A DNA stretch of 64,000 nucleotides from Monoplex corrugatus (taxonomy: Eukaryota > Mollusca > Gastropoda > Littorinimorpha > Ranellidae). A model generated the notes under the pieces. That model saw nothing but the letters and a program-made list of their open reading frames with translations, did no database searches and had not been told where the DNA came from. This document shows, piece by piece, positions 11,437 to 23,369 of the stretch; positions within the stretch are counted from its first letter, which is position 1, and each line of letters starts with the position of its first letter. The translations under genes were made by a program, and so were the position numbers. The stretch is from positions 27,798,185 to 27,862,184 of the forward strand of contig JAPXFY010000015.1 of the NCBI GenBank assembly GCA_030674185.1. The letters run 5' to 3'.

Positions 11437-11849
11437 CATACATACATAGTTAGCACACGATCAGAGAAAAGAAGACTTTCTTCTTTCTCACTTTTACGAC
11501 CACTGCAGCCTTCTCAGAACTGAGACTTCAATCTAATGTAATATATGAACAGAACAACAAATCATGCAAAAGAAAGGAATAACTATTCTCATTCTCCAGA
11601 TATGAAATAAATTGTACATACAGCAGATCTAGGCAAGAAAACGTAATCAGGATCCGAAAGGTCAACGATTATGCCGGGTAAGTTTGTATAGATTTATTTA
11701 TTTATTATCTTAATTTGCTTGTTTGTTTCTTTACGTATTTTAATTTGCTTGTTTGCACCTTGGTTATTTGGGTCACACCATTGATGCCTACTGCTGCGGT
11801 AAAGCATTTATCACTGCAAAGTTTGAAGGAACTTGTACAATATATATGT

Positions 11850-11965
11850 GCAATAATAACAATAACAATAATACTGATGATGATACTACTACTACTACTT
11901 TTAATAATGATACAAATAACTGAACATTTACACAGCGCCTCTTATCAAGCACAAACCGCTTTACA
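11850..11965 (-). mobile_element. 3' tail of a SINE or LINE with AAT/ACT repeats
   Basis: On the minus strand, GTAAAGCGGTTTGTGCTTGA, then GAGGCGCTGTGTAAATGT run into ATT/AGT trinucleotide repeats. A GCGCTxTxTAAAT box followed by (ATT)n is the common 3' end of several mollusc retroposons and is also seen on the plus strand at 16780-16865. Confidence 0.45.
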
Positions 11966-12599
11966 GTTTATGACTTTCTATAATTACACAGACGCACACG
12001 CAGACTTACACGCACAGCATACAATAACGTCAAAACCAGTCCATAAGCGAAAAATTCGGACCAACTACAGACGCTAGACACATATATATACAATTTATTA
12101 ACAGCAGGATGATAACGGAAGACTGCGATTAAAGCAAAGACTGATATTTCAAACAGTTAAATTGCTAAAGTACAGTCAGATGTAAATCAGATGAGAACTG
12201 GCTCCTAGATAACTGCGCAGTTAAATAGGGGAGAGAACCCAATGCCCTTAACGACACGGAAGACACAAACAAATAAAATAACCAACCAACCAACTGAAAT
12301 AAAAACAAAACAAAAGGAAGTAAAAAATAAACCAAATGAAAACAACCACTAACATTCCAAACAAAAGCAAGAGAGCTTTCAAGGTTTTTGTTAAAGTTTA
12401 GAGCCCAAGAGGATTTAACAGCAAACGCCACAAAAAAGCAAATTACAAACAACAGGAAACAGAACAACTTAAATCTTCACCAACAAAGTTCCGCTGAAAA
12501 TGAAACAAATAAGAACTACTGAAACAATGTAGAAACACATGCTCAGATGTGATCAACGTTTTTAGCAGGTCTGAGTTATCTTATGTCAAATGTTACATG

Positions 12600-12603
<4 letters not shown>

Positions 12604-12632
<29 letters not shown>
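12604..12632. repeat. Poly-A run
   Basis: Twenty-nine A bases in a row. No gene or retrocopy is visible upstream on the plus strand to explain it as a poly-A tail. Confidence 0.9.
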
Positions 12633-12635
<3 letters not shown>

Positions 12636-13805
12636 TCAATAAGTCAACTGGAAAGATCAAAGGAGATACCATGCCATCGAGCAAAAATCAGTATCCATTT
12701 CATAATGTAATCGAAACCAAGGTGTTTATGGAAGTAGCAATTACGATGTCAGACAAACCAAATAAAGAAAAACCAGCAAAACCTGTAGTGTGATCTGTTC
12801 AGTACATATCGAATAATCATGTACGTCGACATGTAAATGCCGAAATCAAGCGACATACAGGTAACACACATTTTGTGGAACAAAGCTGAAATATACGGAG
12901 ATACGGTATTCGATCCAAACAGCACTTCTTTGATCCCACTGGCAAACGTTTTTGCAGAAATGAAATATGAACAAGAAAAACACAAAAAGAAAGGGGGAAG
13001 TTGACCATAAAAAACAAATACATAGTAAATACATAAATCGGACATAAACAAACGGACAACCACATTCACATTATTTGTTGTACACTCACTTTTAGTACAT
13101 GATAACAGGACATGACCACCTACTTGCACTACAACAATTTCAACAGTACTAGCTTCTTACCTCTGCTCCCCCTTTTCCACGACTGTTTTGCTGATGTCTG
13201 TGACATCTGTCAACGTCTTTCAACAAAAACAACTAGACCAACACCAACAACATATCGGGAATAACAAACGAATGAACAAAAGAACGAATGAACAAACTGA
13301 AACCTTCACTACTGCTGTTATTTACTTTCTTTGGATGAATGAATATTACGCAGACAAGGAAGCAAATAAATAAATAAATAAATAAATTAATTCATGGAAA
13401 TAGTTATGTAGAAATTCATCATGCTCATACATTTATAATCTTATTTTCTCACGTAAAATACTGTATTAATGAACGTTGATAAGTAAATCAATAAAATGAC
13501 ACGAACAGACACGCAAACACACGGTTAGACAATACCTGACGCTTTACCGTTGCACGCACGTGCGCGATCACGCAGACACACACATATACGCAGGCGCACA
13601 CAAACTAAAGTCACAGGGAAAATACAGTAAAAAAAGAAATGAGAAAAAACTCAGAAAATATGAGCAGTGGTTGGAACAAAGAAGAGTACGCAGGAACCAA
13701 AAAGGACGACAAATCAAGTCTAGCTTTGTTCCAAATTAGGTTTTCTCAGTAGATCAAAAACTGCGCCTGGGGCGCTCGGGAAAGGAAAAAGAAAACAGAG
13801 AAATG

Positions 13806-13807
<2 letters not shown>

Positions 13808-13900
<93 letters not shown>

Positions 13901-13904
13901 GTGT

Positions 13905-13960
<56 letters not shown>

Positions 13961-13965
13961 TGTAG
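13808..13965. repeat. (GT)n microsatellite, interrupted
   Basis: About 155 bases of GT with short TTGT, TATG and TGGT interruptions near 13900-13955. Confidence 0.95.
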
Positions 13966-15487
13966 AAGAGGAGGTGGAAGACGAGAGGGAAGGGCGCTGC
14001 CATCTTCAGAAAGGAAAGACTCAGGAGTTAAGGAACAGACAGTGGAAATGACACAACAACAAGGCAAATAAAGGATGTATCCTGTTTTGAAAAGACATTG
14101 GTTCACCTTCGGCCTATAAAGCTAATTAAAATGAGAATGATAACAATAACGACCATAATCACTATTATGATAATGATATTTTATAACTTTTACGAAGCAC
14201 GGTACCCTAAACAATATTCTCAGTGCGCGTTACTACAATCCACAAAAACGAAATAAATACAAAGCAACCAACACCAATACAGAATAATAAAAAAAAAATT
14301 AGTAAACAATCAAATAAGCAAACAAATAATCGAACCTCGAAATCAAACCAACAAAAATAAAACAACAGAACTCTGAACTTGTTAAACCAAAAATAGGACG
14401 ACTGAAATGTTTGACCAAAAGAATATAATCTGAGAAAAAAAAAAAAAGAAAGAAAGAAGAAAAGACAATGAAGGATAACAACCACCCTGGATTAATTAAT
14501 TAAACAGACAAGTAAAACAAAGATCTGCGTGAGGGAAACCGAGAACATTATAAATCATAAAACTAAATGAATTCCTCAATGCGAAAAGAATCGCTATTAG
14601 TGCTTTGTTATGGTAGTACACACACACGCGCGCACCACACAGAGAGGGGGGGGGGGGGAAGAGAGAGAGAGAGAGAGAGAGATTTCAGTCTTTCTACTTG
14701 TCATGTATGTCGTTCAACTGACAGTCGTTTGTCCCTGACTCCATGTTAACCCCAGCCCTCCACCCTGAAGGGAATAATGAAGACAAGAACAAAATCTACA
14801 GTCAGTCTTATTTCGTTTTGTATTTTACACCAGACAGTGTATTCTGTCGTGTAAAATGTTTTATGATGTCTCTTTTTCTGTCTCTTTCTTTGCAAGGGAA
14901 ACAATCTTACTTTCGCCATCTTGGAGCTACAACAATCTATCTACATCTGCCTTTATTTTATATATGGTCGGTCCAAGGCAGTCAATCACTTTTCATAAAT
15001 CTCCTACATTTACTGTGATCGGTCTTACGTTTTCCCAGAGTCAACTGCAAACCCAATAGATATCAGCATATATACATGTACACAGAAGTGAACAGACAAC
15101 AACAATGTGTTATACCAACACGGATGGACAGGTGCACCACTGAAGGACCAAACATGATGTGCACGCTGAAAAGAGACGTTAGTGAGGTGGAGGGTGTGAG
15201 AGGATAAAATAAGCGAGAGAAAGAAAGTGAAAGGCTTACACAAGCACCAGCCATTGCAATGAAACAGTGCCTACAATAGCATAACACATGCCAAAAGAAA
15301 ACGGCACCAACAAAGCTCAGATCATTAAAAAAAAAAATAAAATAAAAACACCCACAGAAATGGTAAAGACATCGACTGATGGAAAAGAAGGGTTGAGAAA
15401 GTAAAAAGACTCATCATTACACGTGAAACAAAACTCCAATCACCTGACTCATGAGAGAATGGAGGGAATGAGGGGTAGGAACACACA
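13966..15487. other. Unassigned sequence
   Basis: Holds poly-G followed by (GA)n at 14646-14682 and an A-rich, AAAG-containing stretch near 14434-14462. No gene evidence. Confidence 0.4.

Positions 15488-15562
<75 letters not shown>
15488..15562. repeat. (GA)n microsatellite
   Basis: About 75 bases of GA with one GGAG interruption near 15513. Confidence 0.95.
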
Positions 15563-15565
<3 letters not shown>

Positions 15566-15778
15566 AACATTTCCCTAAAATTACTGAATTAAGCATTCTC
15601 ACAAAATCTGTCTGACAATGCAAAGTGAAACGAAGCACTTCCTCTTGACAATATAAAAACGAACTGCAAAACGAATACTGTGGAAGTCACACAGACAATC
15701 AATTGTAAACTGAAACACAAAGCATTGAACACGAGGCAGTAGAAGAACGGTTTGTAAATATGCTATCTAAGAGGAAAA

Positions 15779-16170
15779 TGCTGTAAAGACGTGTGATATG
15801 AAAGGTTTACATATGAACGCTGTAAAGACGTGATATGAAAGGTTTACATATAAACGCTGTAAAGACGTGATATGAAAGGTTTACATATAAACGCTGTAAA
15901 GACGTGATATGAAAGGTTTACATATAAACGCTGTAAAGACGTGATATGAAAGGTTTACATATGAACGCTGTAAAGACGTGATATGAAAGGTTTACATATA
16001 AACGCTGTAAAGACGTGATATGAAAGGTTTACATATGAACGCTGTAAAGACGTGATATGAAAGGTTTACATATGAACGCTGTAAAGACGTGATATGAAAG
16101 GTTTACATATGAACGCTGTAAAGATGTGACATGAAAGGTTTACATATAAACACTGTAAAGGCATGACATG
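15779..16170. repeat. 37-bp minisatellite, about ten units, homogeneous
   Basis: Unit CGCTGTAAAGACGTGATATG plus AAAGGTTTACATATAAA. Consecutive units differ mostly by one site (ATATAAACG versus ATATGAACG). The last units decay to CACTGTAAAGGCATGACATG, and isolated half-units continue to about 16290 (CTGTAAAGACGTGATATC). The same motif series occurs in strongly diverged form at 23370-24780. Confidence 0.95.
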
Positions 16171-16289
16171 AAACGGGTACACATTTACATTACAAATGAC
16201 CCGAAACGGTTTACAAAACTACACTGTTATTATGAGAGAAGACTGGTTCACCAATGCCAACTGTAAAGACGTGATATCAAATGAATCAG

Positions 16290-16435
16290 AATCAGTTTCA
16301 GTTTCTCAAGATGACGTTTCCGCGCTCAGAATGAATTCCATATGCACTGACGCTACTGTTGCCATGTGATGGAGAAGATCCAAATTGATCAAGGCACAAG
16401 CCATAATTAAGCCTACACATAAACCCATGAGCTGG
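16290..16435 (+). mobile_element. SINE-D copy 1 (short dispersed repeat)
   Basis: Starts with CAGTTTCAGTTTCTCAAG and shares CGCTC(A/G)GAATGAA, TCCATATGCACTGA and CCATGTGATG(G/A)AGAAGATCC with 50145-50290. The opening and the TCCATATGCACTGA box recall a SINE body common in marine molluscs. It is followed by (AAT)n and (AAG)n, which may be its extended tail. Confidence 0.55.
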
Positions 16436-16483
16436 CCGTCTTGGCTACATTGTACTGACGCGTGTATCTGTATCTCACCTTCA

Positions 16484-16532
<49 letters not shown>

Positions 16533-16582
16533 TTAAGAAGAAGAAGAAGAAGAAGATTAAGAAGAAGAAGAAGAAGAAGAAA
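16484..16582. repeat. (AAT)n followed by (AAG)n
   Basis: AAT units to about 16531, then AAG units with one ATT interruption to 16582. Possibly the expanded tail of the preceding SINE. Confidence 0.9.
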
Positions 16583-16651
16583 TAAAAAATATGAAAAGGG
16601 ACTGAATGAAAACAGCTATAATTTTCCATTGCTTTTATTCTTTCTCCCCAG

Positions 16652-16697
16652 TGTGCGTGTGTGTGTGTTTGTGTGCGCGCGCGCGCGCGGCGTGTGT

Positions 16698-16747
<50 letters not shown>

Positions 16748-16772
16748 TGCGTGTGTGTGTGTGGTGTGTGTG
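16652..16772. repeat. GT array with a CG core
   Basis: GT repeats surround GCGCGCGCGCGCGCG at about 16675-16690 and a TGCG-repeat segment near 16728-16752. All of it is alternating purine-pyrimidine. Confidence 0.9.
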
Positions 16773-16779
16773 TGTGTCT

Positions 16780-16865
16780 GTTTCAGCGCTTAGATTTGAT
16801 TTTATCAAGATTTTGTGCTATATAAATATTGTAATTATTATTAAATATTGTAATTATTATTATCA
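16780..16865 (+). mobile_element. 3' tail of a SINE or LINE
   Basis: CAGCGCTTAGATTTGATTTT, then TTGTGCTATATAAATATTG and AATTATTATT. The GCGCTT...GCTATATAAAT...ATT pattern is the usual 3' end of retroposons in molluscs and mirrors the minus-strand tail at 11850. The body is not recognised. Confidence 0.5.
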
Positions 16866-17100
16866 TAGCGAACCATTAAGTATAAACTTATCTCACATCA
16901 CAGAACCCCCCATCCCCCAAGTCAATGCTACATATATAGCCTCCGCTGCCTACCAACACGATGAAAACAATATCTTCTTAGTCATAACCCCTCTAGTCTG
17001 TCGTCCATCCCTGAGGAAAAATAAGGGATACAGATAAAAAAAAATTACAAAGGGATACAGATATAAAGAAACAAGTAATAAATAAGAAATAACAAATAGC

Positions 17101-17104
<4 letters not shown>

Positions 17105-17162
<58 letters not shown>
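17105..17162. repeat. (AC)n microsatellite
   Basis: Pure AC array of about 58 bases. Confidence 0.95.
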
Positions 17163-17165
<3 letters not shown>

Positions 17166-17411
17166 CATATTACGATGACCGACAACAATGCAATGAATCA
17201 CGCAAGCGAACACAGTTCCAGAAAACAAAACAGAACAAAACGAAACAAAACAAAAGCAGAACAGAAACAAGATACAGAAACATACATATACACAAACACA
17301 CATATACACCAACCAACACAGACTCAAAAAAAAAAAGACAAAACGAAAACAAAAAGTAGGCAAACATCATGACAAACTTCAAAATATACAGACAATATTC
17401 AACAAACAGAC

Positions 17412-17518
<107 letters not shown>

Positions 17519-17743
17519 GCAACCTTTCCCAGTCTTAAGTTGTCTTTTCCTTTTCTGCATGTCCTTTATCTCCGTTTCAAGAAAAGCTTAAAAAACACTT
17601 TCCATTCCACGCTGTAGGAGTCGGCGCAGTGTTATATTTGAGATGGTACCAATGTTTGATTGATGGTAGCTCTTGTTTTCCACTTGCACAGTAGATATTC
17701 GGTCACTTCCTCTGTCATTCCTTTTTGAGCAAGATGATCAATG

Positions 17744-18394
17744 TTATGATGACTCATATTTATTTCGTGGAGGTATGATTTTTAAGTGTCTAAGGACTTC
17801 GGATTTTGTGAGGCGAAGAATTTTTCTTATTGTGGTATTGCCAGCGTGTCCAGGGCAGTAGATCCATGTGAGATTTTGTAAGTCGTTGCTGCTCATTGCT
17901 TTGTGCCAGCCCGAGGTTCCTACTCCGTTTGGCACTTTCTGAAGTAGGCTCGTGTAGTCAGTCAGGGTGACGGCTTGACTTTGTTTCATTTCATCATCCA
18001 ATGAGGTTAAGCACTGTAGTGCATGTGTGACTGCCTCGATTTCCAGTGTTGGACTGGACGTTGTGACATCATGTGCAGCGTTTCCTTCATATATGGTATT
18101 TTCCATTCTGTTTGACACAGTGAAGCCTCGTCCAGACTTGTCATTGGTGACTGAGCTATCCGTGTCTATAATTACATCTTTAAAGTTGCGGTTTATTTGT
18201 TCCAATGGTAACTGAATTTCTGCGTCAGCTTTTCTTTCTGGCCATTTACGATAGTGTCTCCCTAGAAGTCTTAGGTATGATTGTTTTATATAACTTTTTT
18301 GAAAAGGTTTGGATGTTTTTCCCATTCCTTTATCTCTTTGAGTTCTGTCAACTGACATTCGTGCTGAATGAATTCTTCTGCCTGTCCCGTTCAT
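17744..18394 (-). pseudogene. RNase H domain of the I-like LINE
   Basis: An open stretch of 216 codons. It contains DVIIDTDSSVTNDKSGRGF (first acidic block), SPTLEIEAVTHALQCL (Glu block), AVTLTDYTSLLQKV (second Asp block) and WIYCPGHAGN (the PGH box near the fourth catalytic site). RNase H in LINEs removes the RNA template after reverse transcription. The four blocks are in canonical order and spacing. The normal NE-AD that follows the PGHxG box is altered (NTTIRK), so activity is doubtful. The frame remains open through the whole domain, the best preserved part of this element. Confidence 0.8.
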
Positions 18395-18489
18395 TATTTT
18401 CTACGTTGGAATCTGTTGCTGTTTGCTGTTCGGACCATCTCAAGGAGTGGGTTTTCCGGGTTTTCCAATGCCCTGAAATACGTCTTCAC

Positions 18490-18683
18490 TTGTTCAAGTT
18501 TATGCGTATTGAAGGAAGGTCAAGCAGGTAACGCATGGTCTCTGTGGGTGTGTCTTCTGTGGTTCCGAGGATCACTCTCATTGCTTTGTCTAGTATTCTA
18601 TCTAGTTTCAAAAGGTTTGTCCGTGACAACGTAATTAGGCCAAGTCCATAGTCGACGATACTCAGTATTATAGCTTGGTATAA
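18490..18683 (-). pseudogene. C-terminal RT (thumb) of the I-like LINE
   Basis: Encodes LYQAIILSIVDYGLGLITLS, RTNLLKLDRILDKAMRVILG and TPTETMRYLLDLPSI. Such LxxLDRIxxKAMRxILG sequence is the thumb region after the RT palm in I-type LINEs. The apparent methionine start of the open frame lies in the inserted RTE-like sequence and is an accident of the junction. Confidence 0.75.
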
Positions 18684-20514
18684 CCTAACAGAACAAAATG
18701 GACATGGATGAATCCAGAGGAAAGCACGAGAAATCAAATGGATTACATCCTGATAAATAAAAGATTTAGAAATTCTTTACTGATAGCAAAAATATAATCC
18801 TGTATTGGAAACATTTATGCTGAAAACGAACGAAAAATAACAAACTAAACCTTGGATTCTTAAAGACAAATGAACCTACCTGTTCTATACAAATTCAGAG
18901 CTCTGATTTTTTTAGGACAGTGAGGAATAATGGACAAATTTGAAAGACTTAACAAATGAAGGAAAATTGGATGACGAAAGAAAATGACGAAAGAAAATTT
19001 AAGCTTGACTGATAAATATAGGAAAGAAAGGCAAAAAAGGAAGAATATAAAAAGACAGACAAGAAAATCAGGAATACGTGCAATGAAGCTAAGAAAGCCT
19101 GGTTAGAAACAAAGTGCAAAGAAATAGAAAACCGACACAAAACAGACCCTAAATTTACGTATGAACAGAACTATTGAAGAAATTGCTCACAGGAAAAAGA
19201 CATGCACATAGACTGTCGTCATGGGGAAAAAAGACAAAATAGTGGATGAGAAGAGCAAAATGAAGACTTGTTGACGATGACAAAAACTAGGAATACATTA
19301 GAAAGAAATTTGAAAGGTGAAGAGAGAATAGCGATGAAAAAGATGAAACATGGAAAAGCCCCAGGACTAGACAATATTACTATAAAAATAATTGAGGCTC
19401 TAGATGCATTTGGTATAAAAAGTAACGGCCCTCCCGAATGAAACTTATGATACCGGAAAAGTCCGCATTTGCACTTCCAAAGAAAACAGCTTACAGAATG
19501 CGAATTCTATCGTACAGTCATGATGGGGACAAGGAATAGCATCAAAACAGAAAATGAATAGTACAAGAACATTATGGATCTGTTGAAGGGAAAGGAACGG
19601 TTAATGCCATATACATCCCAGTACTCTCATAGAAAGATCAACTAACTTGAATCAGGATTTATTTATATTTATGCTTTGTTGACTAAACCAAGGCTTTTGA
19701 TCAGGTAAGAGACAAGAAGAATTGATCAACTAAATGGAAAAGCTCAACAGAGATCCAAGAATAATAAGATATATGTAATGGGAACATACAGCGGTAATAA
19801 AAGACATACAAAACTTGTGAATATAAAGGAAACAGAAAGCAGAAATAAAGGGCGCGAGCTGAATAGTAAGAAGACTGAAGTCATGGTAATCAGTTACAAA
19901 AAATCCTCTCATGTAAAATAAGGAAAAATACTAAACAATCTTCGTTGTGCAGACGATACCGGTCTTAATGCAGAAAATGAAAAAGACCCACAAAACTTGT
20001 GAACATATGACAGAAACAGAAAGCAGAAATATAGGGCTGGAGCTAAGTAGTAAGAAGACTGAAGTCATGTTTATCAGTAAAAAAGAAATCTCCTCATGTA
20101 AAATAGCAGCAAATGGCACAACAAGTAAGTTAAAAATATCGGGGAATAGTCAGTCCACTAGACGGCATATTCACATCGGATATATCCATCAGAATCGGCC
20201 AACCCTAAAACAGATGAAAAGGGTTCTTACCAACCCATGCTTATCAATGGACACCAGGAAGACAGTTTTCCAGTGTTATGTACAACAAATACTGTTTGTA
20301 CGGGTTGCCAGACCTGAACAATCAACAATTTAAGTCAGAACAAGGTCGAGGGAGGAAAACACAAGCAGAATTTATAGAGCATTTCATGAGGCAAAAGAAA
20401 TTTGTACACCTAGTCACAACAGGAAAACTAGAGTGAAAAAGAGCACCGGGTAGATTCGTGTGGAGGGCCATGATGGCCAACCCCATGCGGCAAGGCACAT
20501 GATGCTGATGATAG
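18684..20514 (+). mobile_element. RTE-like LINE inserted in the I-like LINE (copy C)
   Basis: Starts abruptly at CCTAACAGAACAAAATGGAC, which corresponds to 7873 in copy B, then GATTACATCCTGATAAATAA, and runs through the RT region to GCAAGGCACATGATGCTGAT. It is 5'-truncated within the endonuclease, and has a further internal deletion near 19480 plus a partial internal duplication: the segment AATGAAAAAGACC(C/T)ACAAAACTTG with GAAACAGAAAGCAGAAATA occurs at about 19800 and again at about 19975. The RT box reads LRCADDTGLNAEN (19940-19980), with Tyr replaced by Cys. Short shared sequence TAGCT at 18671 and 20512 is a candidate but unproven target-site duplication. Confidence 0.78.
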
Positions 20515-20524
20515 CTGAAAGAGA

Positions 20525-21350
20525 TAAACGTTGTTCAACGACTTTAGTTACTATTGTTTTCAGGGTTGAAAGGCCTTTTCACATCTGAGTGCAGTGGTTT
20601 CCACATGTTTTCCACGAAGGTAGCATTCTGTCAAAACTGATGCCAAGGTATGTAGGTTGTTTGTTCGTTCGGTATTGATTCCTCTGAACATGGAATGTTT
20701 TTCTCGCTGCTTTGTTATCAAGGGTGCAGAATAGTACCTGTGCTTTGGTAGGACGATTGTCGATCCAGCTTCTTGACATCTTTGACCTACACTGATTCAC
20801 TGTTCTCGGGCAGCTTTTTTTTTTTCTCTTTCTATAGCATTTTTACCTATATTGTAGAAAAGTCTGTCGTCAGCAAAGCTGAGTATACGGGTTGGTATGT
20901 TGTTCTTTAGGTCAAGTGGTAGGACTACTATTCGTTCTTCAATTGTAACGGCAATCCACCTTATAACTGTTAAGCTGACGCCATGTCCCTGAATCAGTTC
21001 CATGAGTTGTGCGAATTAGACTTTTACGTACGCATCGTGTAAATAAATAGCTACACCAACGGTGTCTTTTTTGTTCTGAAAACCTTCGTAGATTTCGTGA
21101 GCAAAGGCAGCTGCGTTTTTCCACGTACTTTTTCCTGTTCTAAAGCTTCCTTGATTAGATGGGAATGTTTTCTTTTTCTGTCTGCTAGGTCTCTAGTTAG
21201 TTTCTTTGCAATTTTTTCCATCAGTTTCTTAACTAACTTTTGAACAGTCAGGATGCGACATCGAATTAGTCTGTGATGATCTTTACCTGGTTTCGGTAAG
21301 ACTTTATGAGCTGTGTATCCAGTCCTCAAGAATATGACCTTTCTCAAAAC
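20525..21350 (-). pseudogene. RT palm of the I-like LINE
   Basis: Contains LPKPGKDHHRL (about 21275-21304), KKLMEKIAKKLTRDLADRK, ILSFADD (FADD codons at 20866-20877) and TKAQVLFCTLDNK followed by YLGISFD. These are RT blocks 1 to 7 in order. FADD is the catalytic metal-binding box and is intact, but frameshifts near 21060-21000 and 20800 separate the blocks, so no continuous protein remains. Confidence 0.75.
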
Positions 21351-21859
21351 TGTCCTGAGAGAGTGTATGTATTTCGGTTTTAGTCGTGTTCAAACAAATT
21401 TTGCTGTCAAAGTATCGAATCTTGTATGGACCAGGGGCTGTGTCTTTTCTGCAATGTGCAAGTGCTTCGTACATTTCGTGCTCAGTTATTTCTCTTCGTT
21501 TGTTCTTAATATGGTTCCATCCGCGTTCGTGATATCAAGTGCTGTGGTGTGTGTAATTTCCCCTTCCATTTGTTGACAGAAAACTTCAGAACAGTTCCAG
21601 TTACTGTCTTTTGCTTCCTGAGCTAGGGTTTTTGAACTGCTCCGTTTTTTTCGTCCGTATTTCTCTTATACTCGTCCATTTTACTTGTACTATCATGGTC
21701 TGAACAATATCTTCTTCTGCGTTGTTGCCAAGTTTTTACTGCAGCCCGTTGTTTTCTTTCCAGGCGGTCTCTGCGTCATGATTCCAACAAGTGTTGTTTT
21801 CTTGATGTCTAATCATTTCTCGTTTTCACTTTTAATTTAATGATTCTGAGTTTAGAAAC

Positions 21860-22580
21860 GATATCAGATTCTGTATCGTCATAATGAAATCGAATTCTTG
21901 GTTGAGCTAGCGTTTCTTGAAAATGTATATTTTATTATGTTGAATACTCATTAGTTGTGTTAGTTTAGGACAGATGAGTGTTATAACAATAGTACTTTGT
22001 GTATCTCCTTGTCTTGCATCCATATGGATTGGTGATGATGTGAGTCGGCTGAGCTGGATATCACAAAGCATCTCTTTCATAGCATGTCCCAGGACGTTGG
22101 TACTATTCTGATCCCGCATTGCAGATCTTGCACTGAGATTGCTACATATTACGATAATGCTTCTTAGTTCATCATCAGTTTCTTCTTGGAAGTTTCACGT
22201 TGTTTTTTTAGGTATAGGAGTGGGGGGGGGGGGGGGATCCTGGGTGTACATAAGCACTGACGAGTACACCGTTTTCTGCTTTTCGTTTGGAGTTTGAAGG
22301 CTAATGCCCAGTAGTTCACAAGAATTAGCATACATTGTTCTAGGTCTAATATGGAGACTTTCTATTTTAGGTTCTTTTTGATGAGTATAGCTAGTCCTCT
22401 TCCATCAGGTTTTTGAATTTACGACGAAGTCTTCGAAGTCCATTGGTTTCTCTGGTGCGTTCTGATTGTTTGAAGACACAGTATATCAAAATTACCACTG
22501 ATATCGCAACGATTTATATCCTTTTTCTTGCACTGGGAAAATTCCAGGCACATATTCTAAAGTATTTCTTTGAGAGCCGT
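21860..22580 (-). pseudogene. Endonuclease of the I-like LINE
   Basis: From the right: SARKKDINRCDISGNFDILC, then RPRTMYANSCELLGISLQTP, then EETDDELRSIIVICSNLSAR, then HMDARQGDTQSTIVITLICP. This is the ordering of an APE-type endonuclease (start block, EGG-type region, GDLNAR block, late Asp/His blocks); GDLNA has decayed to CSNLSA. A poly-G expansion near 22227 breaks the frame. Function is lost. Confidence 0.65.
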
Positions 22581-22900
22581 TCAGGTTGCATCAGTTTTCC
22601 AGTTATGTTTGCATGTTTCCTTCTTTTTCCTAGCTTCTTCTGCCAGTGTGTCGAGCAGTCCTTGTGCCACCGGACAGTATATTCCCTTTCTGCTGCATTT
22701 TCATAGTTCTGATTTTGGGTTTACAGAATACTTGGTGGTGCCTGATTCCGTTCCACGTATTGTATTCTTTCATATACATATTTTTTTCTGGTTAATTTCC
22801 AATCGAATTTTTGTTTTGTTTTTGTTGTTCCTTGAATTAACTGTCACATTTTTCTTCCTGAGCTTACTATGTATACCCCAGAACATTTTAGTTTTTAAGG

Positions 22901-23369
22901 TAAACGTTTCACGTAGCCACAAGCTGCTATTTTTTGTAAAGTCTTGATCATCTACTTTTTTCTTTTTCCTTTTAGTTTTTGTTTACTTATTACGTATGTA
23001 TTTATTTACCTATTTATTGCTTACTTATGTATGTATTTCTGTATGCATTTATTATTTTATGTAATATGTATTTACTTACTTATTTATCTTTTTATTTATT
23101 CATCTGGACTTTCAAGTAATAACATGTAGACACACACATACAATTATGCACACACATACACATCCGCACACACATACCTAAATACATACGGACAATCAAA
23201 TTTCAGTTCCCACCTACTGGACCCAACAGGTATGTTAAACAAACTATGATGAAAACACTTGGTTTGCTTGATAAAGTAAAAACTATGGAGTCATTTCTAA
23301 AGTTGATAAAATTAAAGTAATCAAGAAAAACAGAGGGTTGACATGAAATCATTTTCCAGGTGCAAACCG
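22901..23369. other. AT-rich spacer
   Basis: TATT/TATG-rich low-complexity DNA at about 22975-23100, then ACACATAC-type short repeats at 23130-23185. No gene seen. Confidence 0.5.

Larger units (their letters stand above)
11431..13807. other. Unassigned sequence with SINE-type tail and poly-A
   Basis: Apart from the SINE-like tail at 11850-11965 and the poly-A run at 12604-12632, which have their own entries, I see only AT-rich DNA, an (AATA)n tract at 13367-13386 and short AC tracts near 13575. Several frames of 80-126 codons are hydrophobic runs from T-rich antisense and show no domain. Confidence 0.4.
17519..22900 (-). mobile_element. I-like LINE with RNase H, interrupted by an RTE-like insertion
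   Basis: Reading right to left, the element shows a cysteine-poor ORF1-like tail (about 22900-22600), an endonuclease (about 22580-21860), a linker, RT (21350-20525), a foreign plus-strand insertion (18684-20514), the end of RT (18683-18490) and RNase H (18220-17820). The RT sequence stops at VVEQRLSL before the insertion and resumes at LYQAIILSIVDYG after it, so the two halves form one element. Domain order EN-RT-RNase H is that of the I clade and its relatives; the Nimbus group described in snails is a plausible relation but was not tested. Stops and frameshifts are numerous. A poly-G of 14 lies within the endonuclease near 22227. Confidence 0.8.

Noticed and set aside
12590..12793. Lysine-rich small protein after the poly-A run
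   Set aside because: The Lys run is poly-A; the remainder is short and unrecognised, with no upstream retrocopy.
13720..14106. Frames rich in His-Thr, Cys-Val, Arg-Glu or Ser-Leu here and in many other places
   Set aside because: They are translations of AC/GT and GA/CT microsatellites.
18205..18634. Plus-strand frames of about 100 codons
   Set aside because: They are antisense shadows of the RNase H and RT frames of the minus-strand I-like LINE.
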